The notes under the pieces: model-generated
Told to the model about the DNA's origin: nothing
The model's database searches: none
The model's input: the letters and a program-made list of their open reading frames with translations, nothing else
In this document: positions 44,694 to 52,894 of the stretch, one piece after another
How the letters are laid out: every line of letters begins with the position of its first letter
Position numbering within the stretch: position 1 is the stretch's first letter
NCBI GenBank assembly: GCA_938091115.1
Contig: CALKNI010000147.1
Location: 1 to 64,000, forward strand
Length of the DNA: 64,000 nt
From: an uncultured Pirellulaceae bacterium
Lineage (GTDB): Bacteria > Planctomycetota > Planctomycetia > Pirellulales > Pirellulaceae
Direction of reading: 5' to 3'
Position numbers and translations under genes: made by a program

Positions 44694-45371
44694 TCAATTT
44701 TTCTTAGGTGTCGCCTTTTTTGGAACACCAGTTTTTTTGTCGGTCGGATCAAAAAAGCCAGCGAATTTCGCCGTTGTTTTTTCACGGGAAATTGGCAGGC
44801 ACGTCGTCTCGTCACATATTTGTCCGTCGATCTCGATCTTGATCAATAGCTCGTTGGCAGCGATTGTCTCGTTTACTTTTATGGGCACAAAAAACTGAAC
44901 GACGCCAGAGTGTTTCTCAAGTCTCTTGCCAAAATCAGGGTCACTCTCAATGATCTTCGGATTTCTATCTGGAGTGAAAGAGCGTTTGCCAGTTAGTGAA
45001 AAGTGTGGGGAATTGGCAACGGTAATCTTTGTTTTCGAAAATGGCTGGGGTTGCGTCAGTGAATAGATATAGCTCTTGTCCGGCAGTTCGAACTTAACAA
45101 TCAAATACCCCTGATTCGTTCCTTTTTTCAAATGAAATCGAGATGAAAGTCGGAAAGGTTTTTTGGCTTCGTCAGTCGCCTTTTCTTGGCTCTGAAGGAC
45201 TGGACTATCCTGAGTTTTCAATGGCAGTGTGACTGTTGTGTATTGAGTTTCAATTGTTTTCGAACGAAGTGATTTGGCAGAACTGGGGTCACTATTAGCA
45301 GTTTGCAAATTGAACAAGACGATCGCAGTTAACGCGAAAGCTGTGGGGGATATCAATGATTGAAACCGCAT
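44694..45371 (-). CDS. DsbD alpha-domain-only protein, exported
   Basis: 225 aa with signal peptide (ALTAIVLFNLQTANS). The body matches the N-terminal disulfide-corrector domain of DsbD: GYLIVKFELPDKSYIYSLTQ, PDRNPKIIESDPDFG, EIDGQICDETTCLPISRE, which parallels the corresponding part of the dsbD product next door (QACETNGSCKPFE). The cysteine pair C-D-E-T-T-C is probably the redox or docking site. There is no membrane domain. It lies 291 bp upstream of dsbD on the same strand. Probable substrate or adapter for DsbD, or a lone corrector domain; inference. Confidence 0.75.
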   Translation of the reverse strand: MRFQSLISPTAFALTAIVLFNLQTANSDPSSAKSLRSKTIETQYTTVTLPLKTQDSPVLQSQEKATDEAKKPFRLSSRFHLKKGTNQGYLIVKFELPDKSYIYSLTQPQPFSKTKITVANSPHFSLTGKRSFTPDRNPKIIESDPDFGKRLEKHSGVVQFFVPIKVNETIAANELLIKIEIDGQICDETTCLPISREKTTAKFAGFFDPTDKKTGVPKKATPKKN

Positions 45372-45745
45372 TAGATCATCCTTGACCGTGTCAAAAGCCG
45401 CCCTTTACGCATAAATAGAATTGCCATTTCTGGCGGCGGAGAGTACCAAGGAGCAAGTTGTTGTCTCAATGGCATTTCTGAACGAATCTAAAATTTCTTG
45501 AAAATGGGTGCGGTAAATTGAGTTTTGCTATCACCTCTTCCTCTGTTTTCTTCGTTAATAAGACTGATTTACTTTTCGCTCCCTTTTTCCAAGGGAAAAA
45601 GTCCCCCTATATTACCATGGCATATTTGCCAGTCGTCTATGAAGCTGGTGAGTCTTGTGTGTAGAGTATTGAAAACGGATTGGCTCAACTTGAAAGCGGT
45701 ACCAAGAGAGCCACTGGTAAGTGAATTGAAGTCATCGAGGGGCAC
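45372..45745. other. Divergent intergenic region
   Basis: 374 bp between the DsbD alpha-domain gene and the receiver-like gene. A short hairpin CTTTTTCC/GGAAAAAG (45583-45601, 3-nt loop) is present, without a clear terminator tail. No promoter assigned. Confidence 0.35.
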
Positions 45746-46099
45746 ATGGTTATTTTTCTTACAGCAGATCTAATGATGACTTCCACGGCGAGTTCGCATG
45801 CTCGGCAAAACAGTGTCACTTTGAAAACCGCTACAAATGCGGAGTCTGCAATCACCTTGGTGAAGGAAGTTCGCCCCCATTTGTTTTTAGTGGACCTGCA
45901 GACTCCGGGATTGGAAATCGCCGCGCTGGGCGACGCGGTGCGAGGATTACCAGATGCCGTTTGCCCAATGACAATTGGTTATGCTCAACATGTCAATTTG
46001 GAGTCGCTGGACGAGGCTCGGCGAGCGGGTTTTGATCAGGTGTTGACCCGAGGTCAATTCAATCAGCAGGTTAGTGCGATCATTGCTGAAGCAAAATAA
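45746..46099 (+). CDS. Degenerate response-regulator receiver domain protein
   Basis: 117 aa, the size of a single receiver domain. RPHLFLVDLQTPGLE keeps an Asp where phosphorylation would occur, but the N-terminal acidic pair is reduced to TAD and the conserved lysine near the end is Arg (QVLTRGQF). So it is probably a pseudo-receiver that works by binding. GAGGGG sits 4 nt before the ATG. No sensor kinase is nearby. It converges with lpxI. Confidence 0.6.
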   Translation: MVIFLTADLMMTSTASSHARQNSVTLKTATNAESAITLVKEVRPHLFLVDLQTPGLEIAALGDAVRGLPDAVCPMTIGYAQHVNLESLDEARRAGFDQVLTRGQFNQQVSAIIAEAK

Positions 46100-46127
46100 C
46101 GTTGGTTGAATGACTGCGTTGGTGCGA

Positions 46128-47030
46128 TTAGTCGTTTTGGTCAAAGAGTCTGTCATGGTAAGCGAATACTGCGACGCCAAGTTTTTCGGCGATACGAATC
46201 GTCTCACTTTCCTCAAGTATGATTGTGCGGTCTGCTTCAATCGCGAGCACCCGTCCCCCTTCGCGTGCGATTGTTTCAATGGTTCCCACTCCGATGGTGG
46301 GTACATCGAATCGCATGTCCTGATTAGGTTTTGAAACTTTAACAACTGTAAACCCACCCGCACAAAGTTGGCCTGCACGGGCGATGCACTGGTCAGTGCC
46401 CTCGATAGCCTCGACTGCGAGCACTGCTTGATTTTTTACCACGACAGTTTGCCCAATATCTAAACCTCCCATGGCCTTGGCCATTTGCCAGCCGAATCGA
46501 ATGTCTTTTAATTGACTTTTGTTCGGTTGGTTCTTTGTCAGTGGCCCTGCTTTCACCAGTAACTCCGGAGCAAAATCAGTTGCGGGGGCGAATGTAATTC
46601 CCTCTGATTTATACAACTCAACGACCGTGTTGAGGAGGGTGTCGTCCCGCCGATCATTCGATTTTAAAAGAAGAAATGGATAGAAATGTCGCCAGAATAC
46701 TAAATCGGGAAAGTGTGTTAACAAGTTAATTTTTTTTTGGAAAAGCAGAGTTTTAAATATCTTACCAGCCATAGTTGCGTGTTCTACACCGGCGTTGCGG
46801 AGGAATCTGCATTGGGCTCCCATGCGCGCCATTCCAAACACGCGATAAGAAGTGCAAATTTCTTTTAGTGCGGGGTCTGCATGGTCTTTTATTCCTGTGC
46901 AGTGAACTTCGTAGCCCTGGGCGATCAGTTTTCGTGCGATGCAGACAGGGAAGTGTCCCCAGCCGGCAACCAGACCAATTTTTTTGCTGTTGAGACTGGC
47001 TGGGTTTCGATCTTGAGTGACAGTGGCCAT
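46128..47030 (-). CDS. lpxI: UDP-2,3-diacylglucosamine pyrophosphatase LpxI
   Basis: 300 aa. LpxI (DUF1009 family) cleaves UDP-2,3-diacylglucosamine to lipid X and UMP in lipid A synthesis; it replaces LpxH in many bacteria. Motifs: KIGLVAGWGHFPVCIARKL near residue 17, DDTLLNTVVELY (about 130), DIRFGWQMAKAMGGLDIGQTVVVKN and AVEAIEGTDQCIARAG. It is 27 bp downstream of lpxD and so probably cotranscribed. This supports lipid A-type outer membrane biosynthesis in the organism. Confidence 0.92.
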   Translation of the reverse strand: MATVTQDRNPASLNSKKIGLVAGWGHFPVCIARKLIAQGYEVHCTGIKDHADPALKEICTSYRVFGMARMGAQCRFLRNAGVEHATMAGKIFKTLLFQKKINLLTHFPDLVFWRHFYPFLLLKSNDRRDDTLLNTVVELYKSEGITFAPATDFAPELLVKAGPLTKNQPNKSQLKDIRFGWQMAKAMGGLDIGQTVVVKNQAVLAVEAIEGTDQCIARAGQLCAGGFTVVKVSKPNQDMRFDVPTIGVGTIETIAREGGRVLAIEADRTIILEESETIRIAEKLGVAVFAYHDRLFDQND

Positions 47031-47057
47031 AGGGTTGTCTGTAGGCGGAGAATAGGG

Positions 47058-48104
47058 CTAGGCGGCACGCGAACCGTTGTCTTCAGAAACGTTTAGTTGA
47101 TCAAGTTGTTTGGATATTCTTTTGACCGTTCGCCGAAGTTCCGGAAGCTTGGAAGTAACTGCCTGAATTTGCATTTCTGTTCTTGCCGGTCTTGCTGGAA
47201 TTCCAAAAATCCGCTGGTTACTTTCAACATCGTGCATCAAGCCAGATTTCGCACCGATTGAAACATGTGAGCCAATATTTAGGTGGTCGGCCAAGCCAAC
47301 TTGCCCTCCCATGATGACATAGTCGCCTGTTGAGCAACTGCCCGCAATTCCAACTTGCGAACAAAGCAGGTTGTGTTCTCCAATCATACAATTGTGGCCC
47401 ACCATCACTAGGTTGTCGATTTTGGTTCCTGCGCCAATTGTTGTCGAGTCGTAGGTGCCTCGGTCGATTGTTGTGTTGGCACCAATTTCCACGTCTTCGG
47501 CAATGACTACATTTCCAAGTTGCGCGGAAAGAACATGGCGTCCGGTGTTGGATTGGTAGCCGAATCCGAATGCCCCTAACACCACGCCAGCGTGAAGGAT
47601 GGAGCGGTCACCTACGATGGTGTTTTCGTACAGGACTGAATTCGGAAAAACCTGAACGTCTTTACCTAAGCTACAGTTTTCCATGATCGTAACATTGGGG
47701 TAAACGACTGTTCCGGATCCAATTTGGACGTTGTCCATGATGACCGCCCCAGGATGGACGCAGGCCCCTTCGTCAATGACCGCACTGGGACTGACAATCG
47801 CTTGAGGGCTGACGCCCGATTGAGTTCGTTGGACGGTTGGCTTAAATCGTGCGGCAATCTCAACAAAGGCCTGCGTGACATCTTCGACAATCAGGCACGC
47901 CTTTTCCGGAGGGTCCACGTCGAAACCAATAACCGCTGCAATCGCAGGGCTATTGAGAAAGTCATCGTAGTACCTTGGGTTGGAGACAAAGGTGATGTCA
48001 CTTGCTGTTGCCCGAGAGATTGATGCTGCCCCGGAGATTTCGAGGTCTGGGTTCTTCGTTAATCGCCCACCAGTAATTTCGGTGAGCTCGCCTAAAAGCA
48101 TCAT
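47058..48104 (-). CDS. lpxD: UDP-3-O-acylglucosamine N-acyltransferase LpxD
   Basis: 348 aa. Left-handed beta-helix acyltransferase of lipid A synthesis that adds the second acyl chain. Hexapeptide repeats run through about residues 105-290 (for example SAVIDEGACVHPGAVIMDNV, IDRGTYDSTTIG). The catalytic His lies in MVGHNCMIGEHN. The C-terminal helical part (LRRTVKRISKQLDQL) is typical. Ends NGSRAA. The N-terminal Met-Met start gives either ATG. Confidence 0.93.
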   Translation of the reverse strand: MMLLGELTEITGGRLTKNPDLEISGAASISRATASDITFVSNPRYYDDFLNSPAIAAVIGFDVDPPEKACLIVEDVTQAFVEIAARFKPTVQRTQSGVSPQAIVSPSAVIDEGACVHPGAVIMDNVQIGSGTVVYPNVTIMENCSLGKDVQVFPNSVLYENTIVGDRSILHAGVVLGAFGFGYQSNTGRHVLSAQLGNVVIAEDVEIGANTTIDRGTYDSTTIGAGTKIDNLVMVGHNCMIGEHNLLCSQVGIAGSCSTGDYVIMGGQVGLADHLNIGSHVSIGAKSGLMHDVESNQRIFGIPARPARTEMQIQAVTSKLPELRRTVKRISKQLDQLNVSEDNGSRAA

Positions 48105-48310
48105 GATTCAGGCATCCTTTCCTTAGAATCCAGCACAAGTTTATAAACGAGAATGAAGTCTTAAATGTAAGTCAAAGGCGGCTTCCGTGGCTATACTGAT
48201 TTCTGATAGCAGCCGCTGAAAATGTCTTGAGCATTTTAAGGCCAGTTTACGAGGCTGAGTTTTATCTTTTGGAAGATGGTAGCTCCGCTTATTCGCGTGA
48301 AATTCCAATA

Positions 48311-48345
48311 AAAAAGCGAGCGCTTCGGGAATCGAAGGCTCGCTT
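48311..48345 (-). terminator. Terminator after the DUF1501 gene
   Basis: On the minus strand AAGCGAGC pairs with GCTCGCTT, with a further TTCG/CGAA, followed by TTTTTTA. It lies 39 bp past the DUF1501 stop, so it ends the DUF1549/DUF1501 transcript. Confidence 0.75.
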
Positions 48346-48383
48346 GTATCGCCTTATTGAGGCAATTTAAATTGCGTCTATTC

Positions 48384-49652
48384 CTAAGAAATCAGTTCCT
48401 TTATGACCTTGCCGCCATTGGCAATTTTCATTGGTCGACCACTTTGGCTAGTGAAAGTGGTTTCGAGTGAAATTCCCAGAGAATGGCACACTGTCGCCAT
48501 TAGATCTTCTGAAGATTGTGATGGCCCGACAACACTGGTTCCATCTTCGTTGGTCGCACCGACAGCGATTCCCGAGTTCATTCCGGCTCCACCAACAACA
48601 GCACTCCAGCTTCTGGCCCAGTGATCGCGTCCAGTGTTGCCATTAATTCTAGGGGTTCGGCTAAATTCTCCCATCCAGATCACGGCGACGTCATCCAGCA
48701 TGTCCCGTGCGGCTAAATCTTCCATCAAAGCACTCATTCCGCGATCGAGCTCAGGAAGTTTCGTATTTTCGAGAGTTTGGAAAATATTCTGGTGGTTGTC
48801 CCAACCGCCAAGGCCAACTTCTACGAATGGTACGCCCGACTCAACCAAACGGCGTGCCATTAAGCAGCCTCGTCCGAAATTGGTTCGTCCGTAACGTTCC
48901 TGAACGTCATCGGGTTCCTGCATGACCTTGAACGCCTTCATTTGCTCGCTCGTCATGAGACTCAAAGTCTTGCTCAATACCTTAGCGTGCTCGCCGGCGG
49001 CGATTCCACGATTGGAATCGATGAAGCCAGATTCCATCATTTTGAGAGCCTGCATTCGCTGAGTCAGGCGGTCTGGTTCGATTCCCATGTCCAAGTTGCG
49101 AACCTGTCCGTTCGAATTGACGGAAAAGGGAGCCCAAGCCATGCCCAAAAATCCAGGCCCTTCGCTGTTACCGCCGACGGAAACAAATGGTGGGATTTCA
49201 AGATCTTCACGCGTTGCGGAAAGTTCGTGGGCAATCACAGAACCGTAACTTGGGTGTTTTACGTTCGGGTTGGGAACGTAGCCGGTGTGCATGTAGTACC
49301 GGCCTCGCATGTGGTCGGCTTCTCGGGTGCTCATGGAGCGCACGATCGAGAGTTTGTCCATGTTCTTTGCCATCATCGGCATGTGCTCACAAATTTGCAC
49401 ATCTCCGGCAGTTGAAATGGGTCGAAACGGGCCGCCATTGTTTGATCCCGGCTTAAGATCCCAAATATCCATGGTCGACGGTCCGCCACCCATCCAAAGT
49501 AAAATCGCAGCCTTCTTATTTTTCTTAAGCTGTTTAGTACTTGCCTTGAGAGTGTTGCCCAACGCGAGTGCCGTACCGGTCATGGCGGAAGCACCAGCGA
49601 GGTGACGCATGAAATGGCGTCGGTTCATGCCCTGAGGGGTTTTAAAATTCAT
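48384..49652 (-). CDS. DUF1501 domain protein with twin-arginine leader
   Basis: 422 aa. The leader is a Tat-type motif (MNRRHFMRHLAGASAM), so it is exported folded. The body matches DUF1501, a planctomycete-enriched family of unknown function related to sulfatase/alkaline phosphatase folds: LWMGGGPSTMDIWDLKPGS, GRYYMHTGYVPNPNVKHPSYGS, VEVGLGGWDNHQNIF, WMGEFSRTPRINGNTGRDHW. It lies 102 bp downstream of the DUF1549/DUF1553 gene on the same strand; this pair is one of the most common modules in planctomycetes. Start could also be the second Met at residue 9. Confidence 0.92.
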   Translation of the reverse strand: MNFKTPQGMNRRHFMRHLAGASAMTGTALALGNTLKASTKQLKKNKKAAILLWMGGGPSTMDIWDLKPGSNNGGPFRPISTAGDVQICEHMPMMAKNMDKLSIVRSMSTREADHMRGRYYMHTGYVPNPNVKHPSYGSVIAHELSATREDLEIPPFVSVGGNSEGPGFLGMAWAPFSVNSNGQVRNLDMGIEPDRLTQRMQALKMMESGFIDSNRGIAAGEHAKVLSKTLSLMTSEQMKAFKVMQEPDDVQERYGRTNFGRGCLMARRLVESGVPFVEVGLGGWDNHQNIFQTLENTKLPELDRGMSALMEDLAARDMLDDVAVIWMGEFSRTPRINGNTGRDHWARSWSAVVGGAGMNSGIAVGATNEDGTSVVGPSQSSEDLMATVCHSLGISLETTFTSQSGRPMKIANGGKVIKELIS

Positions 49653-49754
49653 GGCGTCGTCCTTTGTGAAAAAATCAGTTGCTGTTTTATTTTAATCGAA
49701 TTGAAAGGCGTTGGGTGAGCCCAGAGAAAATTCTCCCGGTTTGTTGGGAGAAAT

Positions 49755-51461
49755 TTAGTGGTTAAAGATAAATTCATTGGTGTTGAGGATTACCCACCAA
49801 ACGTCGCGTAGCGCCTCTTTGGGGTCTCCATTTCTGGCTTTCAGGAATTGCTTAGCCAGATTCTTTTCGTCGCTTTTCGGTTTTCTCGCAAGTCCAGCGA
49901 CGAACAGTTGTTCAACGCACTGCGAGTAGTTTTTGCCTGATTTTGCAAGGTTATCGATTAGACTTCCTTTTTTGGTGTCGATTGCCTGTTTGACCATGTC
50001 ACCGTTGAAGAGCATCAAGACCTGGGGAATCGTGCCGTTGAAACTGGTCGATTCTTGTCCTTCGTCGGTGCCAAAAGCTTGATTAAACTGGCCAAGCCAA
50101 GTGTTTTTCTTTCGCTCTCGCTCTTCGTAGCTACCTTGAAGTTCAATTGCTTCGGTCGCAACCATCATCGATTCGTAGAGTTGTTCGGCTTCCATTTGGC
50201 GAAGATAGAAATGCGAGAACTTTGGTGACTCACCAAGTAGCGGATCATCGCTTTGATTACCGGATGAACGCTTGCTAGAAAGACTGTAAGGTTTGCTTAA
50301 GGCAACCCAGGAGATCAGTTTTCTGAGATCAAATTCTGCGCGGCGAAATTCTTCTGAAAGAAACTCAAGCAACTCTGGGTTGGAAGGAATGTTGTGTGGC
50401 CCAAGGTCATCGACCGGTGCTGTAAAACCATATCCCAGAAAGTGCGCCCACATACGGTTCACGATCGATCGTGTCATGAACGGAGACGCGACCATCATCT
50501 TGGCGAGTTCTTCGCGGCGGTTGACGACATTCACCAACCCACTCCGTTCGATCTCGCTGCCATCGACAAAGACGGGGTAGGCAACCTTGCTCAGGCCATT
50601 TCGCATTTCGAAAAAGATCTCTGATTTACCTTGGCTTTCGCCTCGGAAATCTTGATCGGCGAGTTGGGCCACTCCGCCGTCCCTTGGTCGGGCTCCACCT
50701 GGGAAGGCTCGCACCTGCCGAAAGAACGCATTCATTTCCCAGTACTTCTGCTGTTTCCAATCGTTGAATGGGTGGTTGTGGCACTGAGTGCATTGCACTT
50801 GCAGACCTAGGAAAATTTTTGTTGTCGCCGCCGTTGCGAGCGAAGCTTTTTCCTCATTGACTTTGTCAATTAAGAAGTTGGTCGCTCCATTGAATTTTTC
50901 ATCTCCTGGTGTCGTGGACCCGGTAGCAGTGACCAATTCGTAAACCATTTTGTCATACGACTTCTCTCGAGCGAACGAGTCCCGCAAATACTTTTGCATT
51001 CCAGGGCGACTAATCATCGAGTCGTTATCGTTCCCGCCCGTTCGACCGATTAGTAAATTGGTCCACACGGTTGTCCAGTTTCTCGCAAATTCTTCTGTAT
51101 AGCTGTCATCGTAAAGTAGTTTTTCAACCAGCTTTTTCTTTTTGTCGGAGTCGCGAGACTCCATAAACTCAGTCGCTTCAGCGTATGAGGGTACCCGCCC
51201 GATAATGTCGAGATAAACTCGCCGGCACCATTCGCCATCGGTTGCCTCTTTCGAGGGCTTTAATTCATAGTCAGTCCAAAGTTGTTCCACTAGCTTGTTA
51301 ATTTGCAAGACAGTGGAATCCGCATCCGAGGCGGAGGTTGTCCTGAATGAAACTGGAGAAGTCTGAGCGGACGAGGTTGCTGCAAAGCCGAGAATCAAAA
51401 TGGCCGAACAAAGATAGTTTGCTGCGTTTAACAAAGTGTTCGTCTTGAACTGCTGGCCCAT
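49755..51461 (-). CDS. DUF1549/DUF1553 domain protein, secreted
   Basis: 568 aa. Signal peptide (residues 1-33, YLCSAILILGFAATSSAQ). DUF1549: WCRRVYLDIIGRVPSYAEA near residue 82, GLQVQCTQCHNHPFNDWKQQ with a CxxCH motif that could bind haem. DUF1553 follows: VNRMWAHFLGYGFTAPVDDL, SNPELLEFLSEEF and QMEAEQLYESMM. Function unknown; often thought to be part of an envelope oxidative system. It precedes DUF1501 on the same strand, and its own stop (TGG... FNH then TAA) is 102 bp from it. Length is shorter than the roughly 800-1000 aa versions with an added N-terminal cytochrome domain. Confidence 0.9.
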   Translation of the reverse strand: MGQQFKTNTLLNAANYLCSAILILGFAATSSAQTSPVSFRTTSASDADSTVLQINKLVEQLWTDYELKPSKEATDGEWCRRVYLDIIGRVPSYAEATEFMESRDSDKKKKLVEKLLYDDSYTEEFARNWTTVWTNLLIGRTGGNDNDSMISRPGMQKYLRDSFAREKSYDKMVYELVTATGSTTPGDEKFNGATNFLIDKVNEEKASLATAATTKIFLGLQVQCTQCHNHPFNDWKQQKYWEMNAFFRQVRAFPGGARPRDGGVAQLADQDFRGESQGKSEIFFEMRNGLSKVAYPVFVDGSEIERSGLVNVVNRREELAKMMVASPFMTRSIVNRMWAHFLGYGFTAPVDDLGPHNIPSNPELLEFLSEEFRRAEFDLRKLISWVALSKPYSLSSKRSSGNQSDDPLLGESPKFSHFYLRQMEAEQLYESMMVATEAIELQGSYEERERKKNTWLGQFNQAFGTDEGQESTSFNGTIPQVLMLFNGDMVKQAIDTKKGSLIDNLAKSGKNYSQCVEQLFVAGLARKPKSDEKNLAKQFLKARNGDPKEALRDVWWVILNTNEFIFNH

Positions 51462-52092
51462 TGATTGTCCCTGGTGGTGGATTTGAGTTGCACGGTCAGA
51501 AACAATCCGCTCGTCAGTGAGACGACATTGTCGCTGAAATTATTACAGTATTCTAGACTCGGCTCTGTTTATGATTCAACTCGATTGTCTTAAAATTGCA
51601 CAGGTGTATCATTTTGGTGTATCGAAATTGAACATCTTGGGGAGGTCCTCCCGCTTTTACTCACGCTGTTCAGTCTCGATTCCCGAGAAAAATGGCCTAG
51701 ACTGCTCTAAAAGTGAGCAGTCTAGGCACTGCCTCGTCTCTTTTCGCCAAAAGCAGGAGTTAAACAACTTCCAGCGAACCACTTCCAACTATTACTGAAG
51801 CAATCTGTGTGCCAAAAACGACGAGACTGATACGGTATTTCTTGGGGTGGCGAAAAACTCACTCTTTCGAAGGTTTCTTTGCTTAGCCAAAATGCCGTAT
51901 GTTTTGGTGGTTTTACGGCAAGCAACGTTTACGATCTAAATCATATTCTATTTGTGTTTCATGGAAAGATACTACATAAGATGCCTGTCAGCGCGTTGAA
52001 AATGAAAAATATGCGTTTGTAAACCCGAATTAAATGGGTTTGATGGCGATATCAACACGGGAATGCCTCGGTAAAAGGCTCATTGCGCAATT
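51462..52092. other. Gene-free stretch
   Basis: 631 bp between the DUF1549 gene and the GGQ protein gene. No ORF with a convincing start or motif (51571-51798 and 51722-51925 lack support). It holds an inverted repeat, listed next. Confidence 0.45.
51695..51727 (-). terminator. 13-bp perfect inverted repeat
   Basis: GCCTAGACTGCTC (51695-51707) and GAGCAGTCTAGGC (51715-51727), perfect, 7-nt loop. On the minus strand it is followed by CATTTTTC, so it could be a terminator for the GGQ protein gene 366 bp upstream of it. A binding site for a regulator is the alternative. Confidence 0.45.
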
Positions 52093-52641
52093 TTAGATGA
52101 TTTTTTTAAGGCCGAGTGACTTTCGGTGCGAGTTCACCATTGCAAAAGCTTGAGGGCTGTTTTTGATGAATTTGACCAACTGCGAGGTAGAGCAATCGAG
52201 ACGCTGCGCTGTTGCGGCTGGATTAAAGTCATGAAAATTCAGGAAATCAAGCGCTTCGGCAAGTAGTGCTGGGAAATCAGGGTGTTTCTGGCTGACTTTG
52301 ATTTTCCTTTTTTCGAGTCGAGATTTCCACCGTTCGCTTGGGGCAGATTCCAAGGATTTTTGAGTCCGAAAGCCAATTGCGAGGTTGGTTTTCAGTCTTC
52401 CGATTGCCACAGTTTTATTTTTGTTTTGACTTCTTGCTTCGCTTGCCTGGCCGGATATCCCAGTGGGGAGGTGGGTTATTACGATTGCGGTTTCAACTTT
52501 GTTTCGATGTTGCCCGCCCGGGCCGCTTCCGCGCGTGCGTTTCACCGAGCAATTTTTGAGCAGCGATAGATCGGATTGGCTTGCCGGATGTTGGGACACT
52601 TTGTTTATTAGCTCGATATCTAAATTGGCTGGTAAATTCAA
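52093..52641 (-). CDS. Class I release factor-like GGQ protein
   Basis: 182 aa. The GGQ peptidyl-tRNA hydrolysis motif is RGSGPGGQHRNKVETAIVI (GGQ at 42-44). It lacks codon-recognition domains of RF1/RF2 and has a basic region (WKSRLEKRKIKVSQKH) followed by a C-terminal helix-turn-helix-like end (TAQRLDCSTSQLVKFIKN). This resembles the rescue-type factors (ArfB/PrfH-like) that free stalled ribosomes. The exact subfamily is unclear. Stands alone with 631 bp after it and 253 bp before the kinase gene on the other strand. Confidence 0.8.
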   Translation of the reverse strand: MNLPANLDIELINKVSQHPASQSDLSLLKNCSVKRTRGSGPGGQHRNKVETAIVITHLPTGISGQASEARSQNKNKTVAIGRLKTNLAIGFRTQKSLESAPSERWKSRLEKRKIKVSQKHPDFPALLAEALDFLNFHDFNPAATAQRLDCSTSQLVKFIKNSPQAFAMVNSHRKSLGLKKII

Positions 52642-52894
52642 ATTTAACTGACTCGTAATGCCAATTGAAGAAAGCGCTGGAAGTTTACGAGCTGTGAAGG
52701 CAAGAGGGTGATTTTGAAAACTCTAGTTTGAAAGCCTGAATTTGATACAACCTGCATTCAACAGGCTAAAAATCAACATCCTAAATTAACAAACCTGAAT
52801 TCTAGCTTTAAACAGGTAGGGGTTGCAGAATTAAAAGTTTACAATAATTCTCGTAATCTGGTTTGATTAGTCAGCACGAAAGACTGAGCTCGAC
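52642..52894. promoter_or_regulatory. Kinase upstream region with degenerate direct repeats
   Basis: Similar words recur: TCTAGTTTGAAAGCCTGAATT near 52722, CCTGCATTCAACAGG near 52751, and ACCTGAATTCTAGCTTTAAACAGG near 52793. They look like a partly conserved repeated site ahead of the kinase gene, possibly operator copies. The evidence is by eye only. No clear promoter elements. Confidence 0.3.
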
